Assembly (NCBI GenBank): GCA_019155185.1
Contig: CM032808.1
Span: 4,575,255 to 4,639,254, forward strand
Direction of reading: 5' to 3'
DNA length: 64,000 nucleotides
DNA from: Beaufortia kweichowensis
Taxonomy: Eukaryota; Chordata; Actinopteri; Cypriniformes; Gastromyzontidae
Made by a program: the position numbers and the translations under genes. Below are positions 11,501 through 23,515 of this stretch, in pieces. Position 1 is the first letter of the stretch; each line of letters opens with the position of its first letter. The notes under the pieces were generated by a model that saw only the letters and a list, made by a program, of their open reading frames with translations, was not told the DNA's origin and did no database searches.

Positions 11501-13195
11501 TAGATGTTTCGCACAGAATCGCTAAATTTGTTCTGCTCGTGTTTTATGAATGAGGCCCAATGAGCGTACATGCCCCCAATTGCTGATTGGCTACAAACAG
11601 TGTTGTGTGGATCGATCAATCCCTTTTGTTTGCTCTTTTACACAGCAGCGACTTTTTCTTATCATGTTCACAGAACACTCATTTAGCAAATGTTCTCGAA
11701 TTGTGACACAGCCACAAAACAAAGAAATAAGGTCAATGTTAAATATGAAAGTATGCAAATTTCTTCAAATGAGGTGGTGATAATTGTTTGTTTGGGTGTT
11801 TATATATGTACACTATTTTGTGGGTGGGGGTTTTTGAGGATTGAATTGGAATAGGAAGGGCTTTTATTATAAAATATCACTTTGACAAGAAGTGAAGGAC
11901 GGCAGCCATTTTGTTGGCACATGGTGTGATGGGGAGCATGTGCTGGGAGGCTAGAGGAGAAACCAAGGGTCTTGTTCTCACTGGGGCCTGGGCCAGGAAT
12001 TAAAGTTTTACTTGGGACATTGACTTGAGGATGGCTGATGGTGGTCAAGGCTATTGCAAGGAATAAGGATGTTTTCTATGGCTGGGATCGTTTGTGGATT
12101 ACTTTATCCTTTTCCTGTGGCATAGATGAGAATCCAGGAATCCCTGAGTAGATGACATGGGTGAGACTGATCTGATTTTTTTCTTCTATTTTTGCCTTTT
12201 TGCTGGGACCAGTGTTTTTGGACTGTTTCTCTGTTGAGAGCTCTGGGGAATTCATGGACTATAACAATATGTACCTGTTGGGGCTCCATTGCCTTATTCT
12301 CCTGTCTTTGTTTAGATATAGTATTGTACTGTGGGGATGAAATATGTTTGCTTGAAGATGTCTATCAATTTATCTGATTTACTTTTCATTCTGTGGATTA
12401 TTGTCCTGTGGGGATGAAATATGTTTGCTTGAAGATGTCTATCAATTTATCTGATTTACTTTTCATTCTGTGGATTATTGTACTGTGAGGATGAAATATG
12501 TTTGCTTGAAGAGGTTTATCAACTTACTTACTTACCTGTCATGGTGTTGAACATTGTGTTGTGGGGATGATCTGTGTTTGCTTTAAGTATGTCTACCAAT
12601 ACATGCGTTGCTTAATTAGAGTCTTGTGTTATGTACATACTTTATGGAATTTATGATGGGTAAGCTTTTTGAAATGGGATTGTCCTGAAAGAACTCTTTA
12701 GTAACAAAAAAGACTTTGAGTAAGAGAGTTTAATTTGTTACAGAATGTGAATGTTTGGATATCTTTTTCGAATATCAGCGTTTCTAAGAAATCGCTTACT
12801 CTCCTCTTAACACTAAAACAATTAGTACACTAACTTATATATTAGTTGTGCAGTGTGTTTATTTAATAATTTTTAGTATTGTATATTATATAACATGATT
12901 GTAGTATATTATAATGGTTAAATTTAAAATAACAAATTAACTATATCTGTCTCTAAAAGCAAAAAAAACAGCAAGTTGGTTTTATTGCTGTATTTAAAGC
13001 TATTGTGTACCTTGCAGCAGATATATTTCATTTAAAACCAAACTCAAAAACTTGTGTTGGAAATATAAAATGTTTTATATTCATTTTTCATTTGTATAGC
13101 TGAGAAATATTCATTCAAAGGTGACCCATTGTGCAAAACTCACTTTTATAAGGTGTTTGAACACGTGGCAGCAGTATGTAAAATACAGAACGATA
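11501..13195. other. Non-coding DNA including a 78-bp tandem repeat
   Basis: No gene is supported. Apart from the tandem repeat at 12326-12600 I see only short frames without recognisable motifs. Confidence 0.35.
12326..12600. repeat. Tandem repeat, unit about 78 bp, about 3.5 copies
   Basis: The block 'ctgtggggatgaaatatg' followed by 'tttgcttgaagatgtcta' starts near 12329, 12406 and 12484, with a diverged fourth copy near 12560. The first two units are almost identical, so the duplication is recent. Confidence 0.92.
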
Positions 13196-13550
13196 CAGAT
13201 ACAGTTGATACAGGATGTGCAGCAAGACTTGTCTTCCAGGAACCCAAAAGAGCACGTCACGCCACTCTTCATCTCTCTCCATTGGCTACCGGTGGCGGCC
13301 CGCATTAAATTTAAATCATTAATGCTGACATTTAAAACCATCACAAACTCTGCACCCTCATACTTTAACTTTCTTTTCCTTCCCCTACAGGTATTTATCT
13401 AGCACTGCATAACATTGTAAACGTAGGAAAGCACTTCTTTATTCTATTGCTGCCGCTTTTGATGTATCGCTTCATTGTCTCCTAATATTTGTAAGTCGCT
13501 TTGGATAAAAGCGTCAGCTAAATGCCTAAATGTAAATGTAAATGTGAAAA
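13196..13550 (+). mobile_element. L2-type LINE 3' end (RT C-terminus plus tail)
   Basis: The plus frame reads QQDLSSRNPKEHVTPLF, then SLHWLPVAARIKFKSL, then TITNSAPSYFN, the end of the L2 ORF2 protein. It matches the minus-strand L2 at 56762-58561. The coding part stops after about 65 codons and jumps directly to the 3' untranslated region with 'cgctttggataaaagcgt' and an ATGTAA repeat tail. An internal part of the C-terminus is therefore missing. Shared family sequence also covers the 'tatttatctagcactgcat' segment. Confidence 0.88.
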
Positions 13551-14449
13551 CAATGAGCCTATAATGATAAAAATCCACCCAGTCATTTCTTTATAATCCC
13601 CTGAAATCAAAACCACTCTGTCTAAATATGCAATTTAAAATTCTTGCACTTTGTTGCGAAACAAGGTGAAAAACCCCACCTATTTGTGATGTTCAGGGCC
13701 ATATTTGCACTGACCGAGAACCTCTGCCTTTTCCAACAGTGTGCTGTAGGCTGTAGGATAAACAATGAACATAGGAGTCTCGGAGCCACTGAGGACAGAG
13801 TGATTACAATTCGTTTACAAAGAAATATTACCACTGTCTCTGCCCGTTTACATTGCTGCCTTCACGTGTTACCAGAATGATCTTAAATAGGGGTGTAGTA
13901 GTTAAATATTGCACAGGAAAGCCCTTTGATGTAGACCACGATGTTTGACGTTTTCTAAATGTCTTTTTCTAACGTGCATGTCATGTTATTTTACTCCTAA
14001 ATAAAACGTCTCACAAAAATTGCATGTGATAGAATTTTTTTTTTTGTAATTTATAAAAAAACGTATAAATAAGTCTTTTTATAAGTATTTTCAAAATGTT
14101 TTATTTTGGTAACATTGGTTTTTAAATTTAGGATGTGGTTTCTAAAACGTTTTCAAAATGTTGCACTGTAACATTACCTAACTGCAACCAAAACTCCTTT
14201 AGGGCTTGACCCCTAATAAATGTGGGGGTTTCCTTACTTTATCGTAACAAGAATTTTTTTTTGTAACAAAAGATTTTTCTCAAATTTTATAGATCTTTTT
14301 AAAAAGACCTCTTTGGTTTTATCTGTTTAATTATATACTTGAATCTCCTAATATTGTTAAAATTAAGATCAAATGTCCATGTTCATGGGTTGTCCTATTT
14401 TTTACATGATTGTATGTGTATTCACATACAATTCAGTTTTTATATATAT
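13551..14449. other. Non-coding DNA
   Basis: I see no recognisable gene or element. Oligo-T runs and short frames without motifs only. Confidence 0.35.
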
Positions 14450-14524
14450 ACATACATACATACATACATACATACATACATACATACATACATACATACA
14501 TACATACATACATACATACATACA
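14450..14524. repeat. (CATA)n microsatellite
   Basis: About 18 tandem copies of the tetranucleotide. Tyr-Ile-His-Thr type frames across it are artefacts. Confidence 0.98.
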
Positions 14525-14744
14525 GCAGAGGTCGCTAATGTGCCATTCGTGGGTCGAACGCTTCATGTTTCAGTTGTGTAGATTAGAGTACGAGCATTAC
14601 ATAGTTTCCCCCGCGATGCCCTTAGGGCACTCTAGTCATTTAGAAAGGAGCTAAACTATGATTAAAATAACATTTAGAGGTTTTCCCTTATAAGTATGTT
14701 CAACTTCCTGCAGCGCTGTGCAGACGGTAGAAATCTATGTAATT

Positions 14745-14812
14745 ACCTAATATTTGTAAGTCGCTTTGGATAAAAGCGTCAGCTAAATGGCTAAATGTAA
14801 ATGTAAATTACA
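14745..14812 (+). mobile_element. L2/SINE-type 3' tail
   Basis: Contains 'aatatttgtaagtcgctttg' then 'gataaaagcgtcagctaaat', ending in an ATGTAA run. It is the same tail as at 13490-13545. Only the last 70 bp of the element remain. Confidence 0.85.
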
Positions 14813-16505
14813 TAAGACCACGCAATGGTAAATCAATAAGATTTAAATGACAGTAAAACTGACCAATCATGTCGTCTGACCAAAAATAGAAAATAGCAGA
14901 AATGCACTGGTCCCCTATGTGTAACTGTATGGTATTAAGAAGCAAAAATGCATTTACTTTTCACAGTTGTGTTTAATCACAGAAACACACATTTGTGTAT
15001 TTTCATTCAAATGTCTGAAATAACATCAAATAGACCTTATGCAATGATGTTAGAGACAAACAAAGGCAAAACAAAAGAGACAGTGACTTAAAAAAGGAAG
15101 TTCACTCTTAACGGTGGACTATTCCCTTAAAAGGACATTTGATTCACATTAATAAATCAGTTTAAAACAATTGTTATACTCTGACAAACAGTTGTAGGCC
15201 TAATTGTAATAGTTTTGATTTTAGTATCCTCTCACTTGTATACGAGTTGCACTGCATAATGCATAGTAAAATAAAACTATAGGAGGAGAAATCTAACACC
15301 TGCCATAAAGCTTTAACATTTACAAATGTAGACTTGATAAAAAGTTTAAGAAACTTTTAAGATGACTACTTATTACTAAAAGATGCTGCAGATGATTGTT
15401 TTATTTTGATTTATTACATGTAAAAGGACTGATCAAATAAGTAATATAAATTTGATAAGAAAATAAATCTTACCATAAAAGATGCACAAGCTGATACAGA
15501 AGTTCTGTTCCATTATAACTTGTAAAACGTAAACAAGGATGATGCATTAGATAGAACAGATGAGTTTTAAATGTGGTTCATATATGTACGGTGGGGGTGG
15601 GATTATTTAAGTAAAGAGGAACAACATGTGATAAAGAGGAAATGAGCACACATTCAACAGGAATTCGGTGTAGCAGAATTAATGATAAAAACACAGATAA
15701 TGTGTGTGCATTTATTTATTATGTTAAATCTACACAGTTTAGGAACTCTTTGAACAAAATGATATAGATTATCATTCTCCAAGATGAGTATTTGGGAAGA
15801 GATATTTGTTATGCGGTGTACAGATTAGCTCTTAAATTCTATTTTTGTTTATGAAAAGCCCCCAAAACAGTATATATTGTGTGTGGTGTGCTAATGAAAG
15901 TTGAAAAGTTCTAATTTCATACACACATCCTATGCTGTTGTTTTAAAAACATTATTTAAAATTATTATGTCATGTCATGTCTTTCATGGTCTGCAATTGC
16001 TGTTTGATTTAGTGCTGGCACAAGTATGTGGAATTGGAGAGATATTGATGGATGTGTATTCAAACTTAGGCACTTGGGGTGAACCTGATTTTATCAAGTA
16101 GAATATGTTCCTGGATTGACATTGTGTGTCCTGGACCAACATTTCTATCAACAATCAGATTGCAGGATTAGGTTTAGGATCAATTATAGGTTTAGGACTG
16201 GGTTATGGGCTTTTATACTGTTATTTAGCCAGTCCTTGTGTTTCTGAGGATCATCATTGTTTTGCAATACAAAATGCCATGCTTGATCCCCAGGGAACAT
16301 ATATATTGATCAAAAATAATACCATGAATGCACAGTCAGTTGCTTTGAGTAAAAGCAACGATTTCCCTCTCATTTGATTTGTTTGTTATAGGTAGGGTTT
16401 TTGTTAGGACAATACACAAGAACAATACCATAGTATTTTTTTATGTGGGGAAATTTCAAAATTTTTCAAAACCTTGTAACAGTTTTTCTGAATAAAACCA
16501 CTCCG
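14813..16505. other. Non-coding DNA
   Basis: About 1.7 kb without recognised elements. The open frame at 16126-16377 has Gly/Leu-rich sequence from a short imperfect 'aggtttagga' repetition (about 16168-16200). It shows no signal peptide or domain I can support. Confidence 0.35.
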
Positions 16506-16716
16506 TAGAGGTCTTCCGTTCTTCCCGGATCTGCACGTGGAGCTATGCAGGTCCTGGAAGAACCCCTCATCGCACGCCCCAGTCTAATATGTATGCCAAC
16601 ATCGTCGGCTTCCATGATCAGGGATACGCGGCGATGCCGAAGGTGGAACAGACGCTAGCCTGTCCCCTTCTACGGCCTCGTCCCTGAAGACACCATTCCT
16701 CCCCACCAAGCCGGTC

Positions 16717-17124
16717 ATGACGACATCCTCGCTGGTGGGTAAGGCCTATATCTCGGCAGGACAGCCTGGGGTGTGTCTCCACACCATGGCGCTCCTACAG
16801 GCTTACCAGGCACAGCTCCTCAAAGAGCTAGATAAGGGGCAGGGAATAACCCTAGAGGCAGTGAAGGTGCTCCGCATGGCCACCGACATCTCTCTGAGGG
16901 CCACAAGAGAGACTGCCAGAGCGAATGGGAGGTCAATGGCTGCCATGGTGGCGATGGAGCGACCACTCTGGCTGAACCTCTCGGACATCAAGGCGACCGA
17001 TAAGACCTTCCTCCTCGACGCCCCTATTTCCCCTCCCAGCCTCTTCGGCGACGCGAGTGAGAGGTTCCGGGAGACGCACAGGCAGGCGGCAGCGATACCT
17101 CCCTCGCCGGGCCCACGGCTCTGA
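16717..17124 (+). pseudogene. DIRS gag-like protein fragment
   Basis: The 135-codon frame contains SSLVGKAYISAGQPGVCLHT, ALLQAYQAQLLKELD, then an alpha-helical stretch TRETARANGRSMAAMVAMER, and LWLNLSDIKATDK. This is the capsid-like pattern of fish DIRS gag proteins. It would form the particle that carries the RNA. The frame opens within the gene. In-frame sequence upstream to about 16530 also looks gag-like (MPTSS, TLASLL) but is broken by stops. The frame closes at 17124, short of a normal gag end. It is immediately followed by linker sequence and RT in other frames. Confidence 0.7.
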
Positions 17125-17584
17125 AACGGCTGGGCGGGAACAGCCCAGGGCTGCTGGGATCGGCAGAGGGAGAGCATTGCGGCTCGCGCCCCACCGAGTT
17201 GGGACTATGGGGCCAGCTTGAGAAGTCAGCAGAGGTCACCGAGGAGGAGAACTGACCTGAGATCAGTCAATCAGGGCAAGAGGGCAGCGCCCAGGAAGAG
17301 GTCCTGACACCTGTGGCCTCACAAGTAGTGCCCATGCGCCTACCTCGGGCAGTCTCACGGCTACACCGCTCTTTTACGGTGTCCGTGACCACCTGGGAGC
17401 AGCAGTGCAGCCAGCCCGCTCTACCATCTACTCTGACTATACCACCTTTGTCAGAGGCCAGCCCCGAGAGGCTGGTTCCCTTAGTAGACTTTCTGGCAGC
17501 GTGGAAACTTCTGCTGAATGTCTTTCAATGGGTCCTGAATACCGTAGAGCGAGGATACAGGATTCAGTTTGGAACACGTTAGCT

Positions 17585-18025
17585 TCGTTTCAGCGAAGTG
17601 CTCCCTACTACGGTAGACTTCGCCCTATTCTGGATCTGCATCAACTCAACCTTTTAGCAGCAAAACTGAAGTTCAAGATGTTGACTATCAAGCAAATCGT
17701 GTCCCAGATCAGACCTCAGGTCAGACCTCAGGACTGGTTTGTTAGCATAGATCTCAAGGATGCCTACTTCCATGTCTTTATATACCCACGACACAGGAGG
17801 TTCCTCAGGTTCACCTTTGGGGGCAAGGCGTACCAGTATCAAGTCCTCCCCTTTGGTTTGGCACTTTCACCCCGAACATTTACGAAGTGTGTGGATGCAG
17901 CACTGGCTCCATTATGTCACCAGGGCATTCACATACTCAATTACATCGATGACTGGCTTGTTCTTGCCCAGTCGGAGGCTATGGCAGTACATCGAGATGT
18001 TGTTCTTGCACACATCTGGGGTTGA
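17585..18025 (+). pseudogene. DIRS reverse transcriptase
   Basis: The frame 17405-18025 encodes RT motifs in order. RPILDLHQLN is the fingers region, FVSIDLKDAYFHVFIYP is motif A with the catalytic Asp, and FGLALSPRTFTKCVDAAL is motif B. LNYIDDWLVLAQS is motif C with the YxDD pair near residue 180. All three catalytic aspartates are present. The repeat 'RPQV' is duplicated just before motif A ('cagacctcaggt' twice). The frame closes at 18025 by a frameshift and the thumb continues in the frame starting at 18022. The start is truncated by frame loss from gag. Confidence 0.85.
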
Positions 18026-18830
18026 GACTGAACAAGAGTGCACTTTCTTCAGCTCAGCGAACCACCTTCCTCGGTGTAGTATGGGACTCCACGTCGATGC
18101 GGGCATGTCTATCACCTGCACGTGTCAGTGTTTTCCTTTCAACAGTGAGAGGCATCAAAGTGGGACAACGTGTCATGGCCAAACACTTCCAGGGGCTTCT
18201 GGGCCTCATGGCAGCAGCGCCCAATGTATTACCTCTTGGCCTACTATTCATAAGGCAACTTCAGTGGTGGCTCAGGACAAAAGGAATTTTCCCCGTAGTA
18301 AGAGGGTTAATCTTTGGGGAGAATCCCTTTGAGAATTTGGGGAGAATTTGGGTTCTCTCCACTAACTTCGTGCCTTTGTGCCCTAAGTTCGTGGAGAGGA
18401 CCCAAATTCCTCAGTCAAGGTGCGTTGCTGGGGGCCCAATACCAATGCTGCACGATCACGACAGATGTATCTCTCACAGGATGGGGAGCAGTTATGGATT
18501 GTTCTGCCCAAGGCCTCTGGAGCAGTATACATCTCAAATGGCACATCAACCATCTAGAGATGCTGGCAGTACACCTGGCACTAAGGAATTTCCTCCCAGC
18601 TCTCAGGGGACAGCACATGCTTGTCCGCTCAAACAACACATCGGTGGTCTCCTACATAAATCACCAGGGGGTCTCAGGTCACGGCCGCTCTACAAGCTAG
18701 CCCGCCAGATCCTTCTCTGGGCTCAGGACAAGTTCCTCTCTCTCCGAGCCAAACACATCCCGGGACACCTCAACCTCGAAGCGGATGCACTCTTGAGGCA
18801 GGGACAAGGCAATGGAGACTGCACCCAGAA
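18026..18830 (+). pseudogene. DIRS RT thumb and RNase H
   Basis: After the frameshift, LNKSALSSAQRTTFLGVVWD is the RT thumb start. RNase H follows in a second frame (18314-18700): TTDVSLTGWGAVMD carries the first Asp and LEMLAVHLAL the Glu. VRSNNTSVVSYINHQG stands where the family has VRTDNTATVAYIN. The central catalytic Asp is therefore replaced by Asn. The final block (HIPGHLNLEADALLRQG, with the last Asp) returns to the 18022-19329 frame. At least two frameshifts and one lost catalytic residue make it inactive. Confidence 0.8.
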
Positions 18831-18929
18831 GTGGTACAGGACATCTGGAAGAGGTCCGGCCGAGCCCAAGTGGACCTGTTTGTGTCTCAGGAGACAAGCA
18901 CTGTCCACTTTGATGCTCCCTCACCTACC

Positions 18930-19800
18930 CAGCGCCACTGGCACTGGACACCATGGTCCAACAGTGGCCGAAGTTGAGGCTATATGCTTTTCCCCCCATT
19001 GCTCGGCTCCCGGGAGTACTGGAGAGGGTCAGACGGCAGGGTGTATCCTTACTTCTGGTAGCCCCATGCTGGCCAGCCAGAGCATGATTCTCCAGCCTAA
19101 CATCTCTTCTCAACGGATCCCAGTGGGAGATCCCACTGAGGAAGGACCTTCTGTCTCAGTCAGGAGGCACGATGCTTCCCCCCCGCCCAGAACTATGCTG
19201 GCTGTACGTCTGGCCTCTGACGGGGCCGGACTGCTCGACTCAGGCTTATCCGCCGAGGTGGTACACGAGGAGACTGTACCATCTGAAGTAGAACTTGTTT
19301 GTCTCATGGTGCATGGAGCATCAGCATGACCCAGTCAACTGCCCAGCTGGCGCAGTCCTGGATTTTCTACAAAGCAGGTTTGAGGCGAATCTACTCACAA
19401 ATGTGCCAAGACCTATTATCCTTCAATCCTTTTGTCCTCCTCCCTTCACAGATTTAGACCAGGAAAAGCAGAACCAGCTATGTGCAGTACGGGCACTGGA
19501 CACCTACATCCACAGGACCGCTCAATGGAGGACATCTGAGCAGTTATTTGTATGCTTCTCTCCAGCCAAGAGAGGTCTTCCAGTGTCCAAACAGACCCTC
19601 AGCAGATGGATCGTTGACGCTATTTCACTTGCTTATGAGATCTCTGTATGGCCGTGTCCACTAGCCGTCAGAGCACACTCAACCAGAAGTATGGCAGCTT
19701 CCAAAGCCCTATGGTCAGGTACTTCAATTCAAGATGTCTGTGATGCGGCAGGATGATCCTCACCTCTCACCTTTGTCAGGTTCTACGACCTTGACCTGAG
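18930..19800 (+). pseudogene. DIRS tyrosine recombinase with internal deletion
   Basis: The N-terminal block reads FVSWCMEHQHDPVNCPAGAV and LDFLQSRFEANL. It then jumps directly to NVPRPIILQSFCPPPF. In the related copy at 62760-63574 about 130 codons lie at this point, including the LKRVGDL block that carries the first catalytic Arg. The C-terminal half keeps VRALDTYIHRT, the VRAHSTRSMAASKAL block (His-x-x-Arg) and, after one stop, FVRFYDLDL with the nucleophile Tyr. The enzyme would cut and rejoin circular cDNA into the genome. Here the first Arg is deleted and a stop lies before Tyr, so it cannot work. Confidence 0.85.
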
Positions 19801-20264
19801 CTCGACACCTGGACCCAGGATACTCTCGCCTAGTGTGCTCCCATGACTGCACACGGACAGGGATTCAGAAGTCTGGCGGCGTGGGTATAGCATTCCCATA
19901 GCGTCACCAAGACAACGCAGCGTTGAGTTCCCTCGAAAGGGAACATCTCAGGTTACGCATGTAGAGTGTTCCCTGAGAGTGAACGAGACACTGCGTCCCC
20001 TTGCCATACTTCCCTCATTCATGTCAGCGCTTTTAAGCCGGCCCCTTTAAGCTGAAATGAGTGTTCACGGATGTCTATTTATGCTTCCTGGTCAGGACGT
20101 CATCACGTAGGTGACGTCACCTCCCACCACTGTATTGATTACACACACGTTTTCTTTACAGAATCAGAACGTTAGTTTTGGGTTTCCATAACGTTCATAA
20201 CGTCCAAAGACAAACCTTCTGCAAACCAAAAACAAACCTTCTGAATACCAAAAACTCGCATTCT

Positions 20265-20445
20265 GGTGAGAAGCCCTATTGTTTTCGTTACGATTATTAG
20301 GGGCCAAGCACAGAGGTGCAGACTGGAAGCCTGCACCATAGGTGCAAGGCCCTGTGGATTAATATTATGGCCTGCATTGTTTCTATTGTTTCTGTTCCGT
20401 TCATTATTATCATTATTATTATTAGGGCCCGAGCACAGAGGTGCA
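20265..20445. repeat. Fish dispersed repeat with 'ggggccaagcacagaggtgc' unit
   Basis: Two partial units are seen. 'aggggccaagcacagaggtg' lies near 20298 and 'agggcccgagcacagaggtg' near 20424, each after an ATTATTA run. Between them is a short inverted phrase (gcctgcac / gtgcaaggc). The phrase 'ccctattgttttcgttac' beside it is typical of this family in teleosts, as far as I recall. Non-coding. Confidence 0.65.
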
Positions 20446-20499
20446 AGAAAAACGAACCTTTATTACTCTTAATTTTCCGTTGTTGCAAGTGTCCGTGGC

Positions 20500-21545
20500 G
20501 GTGTGCCAAATGTCTACGTTTCTCCATGAAACAGAAAGTTGTTGTTATTTAGGCATGAAATCTAGCCCTAACCCTTCACATGTTTGATGAGTCCTGTCCA
20601 GAGCACATCGACATGCCAATATTTATTTATAGTCATAGAGCCATCAGTTGGCAGAATTAGGCATGGACCAATGGCTCTATAGCGACACCTACAAATGTTG
20701 AGCAAATTGGCCTTTGCACTGTGTTTTACGTACATGCATGAAATTCATGTATTATCCCAAGACATTCAAAAAAGTTTCTCGGAGCCAAGCCCTAAATCCA
20801 ACAGGAAGTCAGCTATTTTGACCTATCAACCTGCCAAATTTTGGCGTATTGCCATAAAACAGGAAGTTGTTATTATTTAGGCATACAATGTCAAAATGGC
20901 CCCAAACTCCACATGTTTGATAGAAGTCCTGTCCTGAACACACCAACATGCCAATATTTATTTATAGTAATATTTATGACTATTTATAACTATTTATTTA
21001 TAGTCATAGCCCCACCTGCTGGCAGCACGACGTGACATGCATTATATTGTGATGAACTACTCGCAGAGATTTAATCAACATCATACTTTGTAAGGCTAAT
21101 ATAAATGCCTATGAGATGTGAAATTGGAAAGATCTTGACTTTTTGTTAAAGGGCGTGTCTAGGGCGGCTTTACAAATTCAATGTTTTGCCATGCAAGACG
21201 AAGTTGTTGTAACTCGGGTAAACAATGTCTGACCAGACATAAACTTCACAGGTTTGATAAGTGTCATGGCCTGAAAACATCACCATGACAATATTCAGCT
21301 ACAGTCATAGCACCACCTGCTGGCAAAAGGAAATGGCATGCATTAAACTAAAATGAGCTCCCAGAAACATATTAAAATATGCCAAATGTGCTAGAAACAT
21401 CTATTCTGCCCCAAACTTGACGTTTTATACATGTCCTGGCTTGAATACATCCAAATTACATCCAGCCAATATTCAGTTATAGGCATAGTGCCACTTTTGT
21501 TGCACATATAAATTAATTTGACATATTCCCCATGTATTTACCAGC
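20500..21545. repeat. Diverged tandem non-coding repeat, unit about 330 bp
   Basis: A block of the form 'aggaagttgttattattta' ... 'cacatgtttgata' ... 'caacatgccaatatttattt' ... 'catag.(c)ccacctgctggca' begins near 20530, 20862 and 21197, with a poorer fourth copy from about 21390. It has no conserved reading frame. It probably belongs with the repeat at 20265-20445 and resembles the monomers at 7881-9480. Confidence 0.65.
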
Positions 21546-21559
21546 CGAAATGCGTATTG

Positions 21560-21918
21560 CTCAATGTGCACTTGTTTCATAAATACACTGGGTGGCAGTG
21601 CCCTGTGGCCAGACACAAGAACAGTTTTTTCCCCAAGCCATCTTCTACCTGAAGGACAAAAAATAAATGTCTGGACTTTACATCTGTAAATGAACTAAAT
21701 TGTAAAAACTGTAAATAGCGTATTTTGCACACGCACAAATCTGCACACTGTAATTCTATTCTTTACTCTTGTTAATTTATAATTTTGTTATACTATACTG
21801 CTAGTGTTCTTCTTTTATATTGCTTTAAATTATATGTATGTCTGCACTATGTCCAGTTTCTGTACTGGAAAATCCTGACACCAAGACAAATTCCTTGTGT
21901 GTAAAAACACACTTGGCA
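21560..21918 (+). mobile_element. Rex/CR1-like LINE 3' end
   Basis: It contains 'cagttttttccccaagccat' (remnant of the FFPQAI coding end), then untranslated sequence and the terminal 'caagacaaattccttgtgtg' and 'aaaacacacttggc'. This is the typical end of CR1/Rex-like fish LINEs. The coding region is gone. It is related to the tails at 38040-38440 and 51841-52080. Confidence 0.65.
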
Positions 21919-21921
21919 AAT

Positions 21922-22540
21922 ATAGCTGCAAGCAGCAGTTATTGGGGTTGAAGCGTTTAAAGACCTTGTTCAGAATGTTAAGAAATAAAAGATGTAACAT
22001 ATGATATCAGTATTTTGTGCATATGTGAAACAGCATAATAAGAATAATGTGATGATGCCCCCTAGTGGCTGATTTCTTTCAAATCACTCAGAGGTCTTTA
22101 GGACCATAAGTTAAACATACCTACCGAGTTTCGTTCCGATCGGCCTCCCTGAACCTTGTCTAACGTGCTCAAATTTACTGATCGGACAAAGGGATGCTTA
22201 TTTATAGCCATTTTTATGTTTTTTTTATATTATAACGCCACCAGGTGGCCAATCTGTACCATTTTTTCCAAATGAGGTCAGATTGAGCAATTGCACTTGC
22301 ATTCTAAAACTGGTGCAGATGGCTCCTTCCATACAAGAGTTATACTCATTTTAGTAAACATGGCTCCATTTACTTTTGAAAATTTTGACCTCATTTCGAC
22401 CTATTACTGGTTTACAAAAGTAGTTTGGCATCGCTGTAGCGCCCTATGGACCGATCTGACTGAGTCTCAAGTCTCTAGGCCTTACGGTTTGGGCTGCCCG
22501 ATCAGTTTTAGCAAATAATGATAATAATAATAATATTAAC
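21922..22540. repeat. Dispersed non-coding repeat starting 'atagctgcaagcag'
   Basis: Begins with 'atatagctgcaagcagca' and 'ttattggggttgaagcg'. The same start occurs at 28086 and a variant at 8306. The body holds 'aacgccaccaggtggcca' near 22234. The segment ends in a short ATA/AAT run at 22517-22540. No coding motif. Confidence 0.55.
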
Positions 22541-22869
22541 TAGATAGTAAAGTTTGTGAACAAATTTTATGTTGGCTTGAGAAAGCCAGCATGGCCTGGA
22601 AAGTTAAAAAGTAGTTTAAAAAGTTTAAAGTTTAAAAGATTGTAGTTTGAAAAATATTTTGATGACATAATGCCAACATGATTTAGCATAATAAACTAGC
22701 TAACACGGTTTAACATGAAGTTAGCACGTTTTAGCATGAAGCCAGAATGTTTTAGCTAGCATGTTTTTGGCTTGAGAAAGCATAGTATGAAAGTTTAGGT
22801 TTAAAAGAGCTGATTAGAGTTTGATGAAAATAGACTGTAGTAGATTTAAAAGCTTAGAGTTTTTATAGT

Positions 22870-23515
22870 CAAAAGATAGCTAATATGTTTTGACATTATT
22901 TAGTATGATCTCAACATGTTGATTTAACATGAAGCTAACATGATTTATCATAAAGGTTAAATGATTTAGAATGATGGTAACATGATTTAGCATGTTAACA
23001 TGATTTACCATAATGGAAACACGTTTTATCATGATGTTAGCACATTGTAACACAATGCTAACACATTTTAACATGATGATAGCACACTTTAGCAAGATGT
23101 TAACACGCTTTAGCATGATATTAGCACACTTTAGCATGATGCTAACACGCTTTAGCATGATGTAACACCCTTTAGCATGATGCTAACACACTTTAGCATG
23201 ATGCTAACACACTTTAGCATGATGCTAACATATTTTAACATGATGCTAACATGTTTTAACATGATGTTAGCACGTTTTAACATGATGCTATCACAATTTT
23301 ACAGGAAGCTAACACGATTTAATGTGATGCTAACACGTTTTAACGTGATGCTAATACCTTTTAACATTATGTTAGCACACTTTAGCATGATGTTAGCACG
23401 TTTTACCATGATGCTAGCACGTTTTATCATCACGCTAGCACATTTTAGCATGAAGCTAACATGATTTAACATGAAGCTAACAGGATTTAGCATTGAAGCA
23501 TTTAGCATGAAGCAG
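22870..23515. repeat. Minisatellite, unit about 21 bp (agcatgatgctaacacactt)
   Basis: About 28-30 imperfect units of 'ttagcatgatgctaacacac' type, most regular at 23040-23420. Both strands stay open as Met-Leu-rich frames because the unit length is a multiple of three. These frames (22880-23158 minus, 23177-23464 plus) are artefacts. The unit core is nearly self-complementary (agcat..atgct). Confidence 0.93.

Larger units (their letters stand above)
16510..20145 (+). mobile_element. DIRS-type tyrosine-recombinase retrotransposon, defective
   Basis: Gag-like, RT, RNase H and tyrosine recombinase pieces occur in this order on the plus strand, which is the DIRS arrangement. The element integrates through a recombinase, so no target duplication is expected. 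Downstream of the recombinase lies a GC-richer tail with 'gttccctcgaaagggaac', a short palindrome, near 19926. A terminal region follows, ending near 'gtgacgtcacctcccacc' (about 20112-20130). The left terminal repeat is not clear. Base composition is visibly more GC-rich than the flanks. All coding parts are broken. Confidence 0.85.

Noticed and set aside
14339..14654. Tyr-Ile-His-Thr repeat proteins
   Set aside because: They are translations of the CATA microsatellite.
16126..16377. Small Gly/Leu-rich membrane-like protein
   Set aside because: The hydrophobic part comes from an imperfect 'aggtttagga' repetition and there is no supporting motif, start context or neighbour.
22880..23464. Met-Leu-rich proteins on both strands
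   Set aside because: They are translations of a 21-bp minisatellite.
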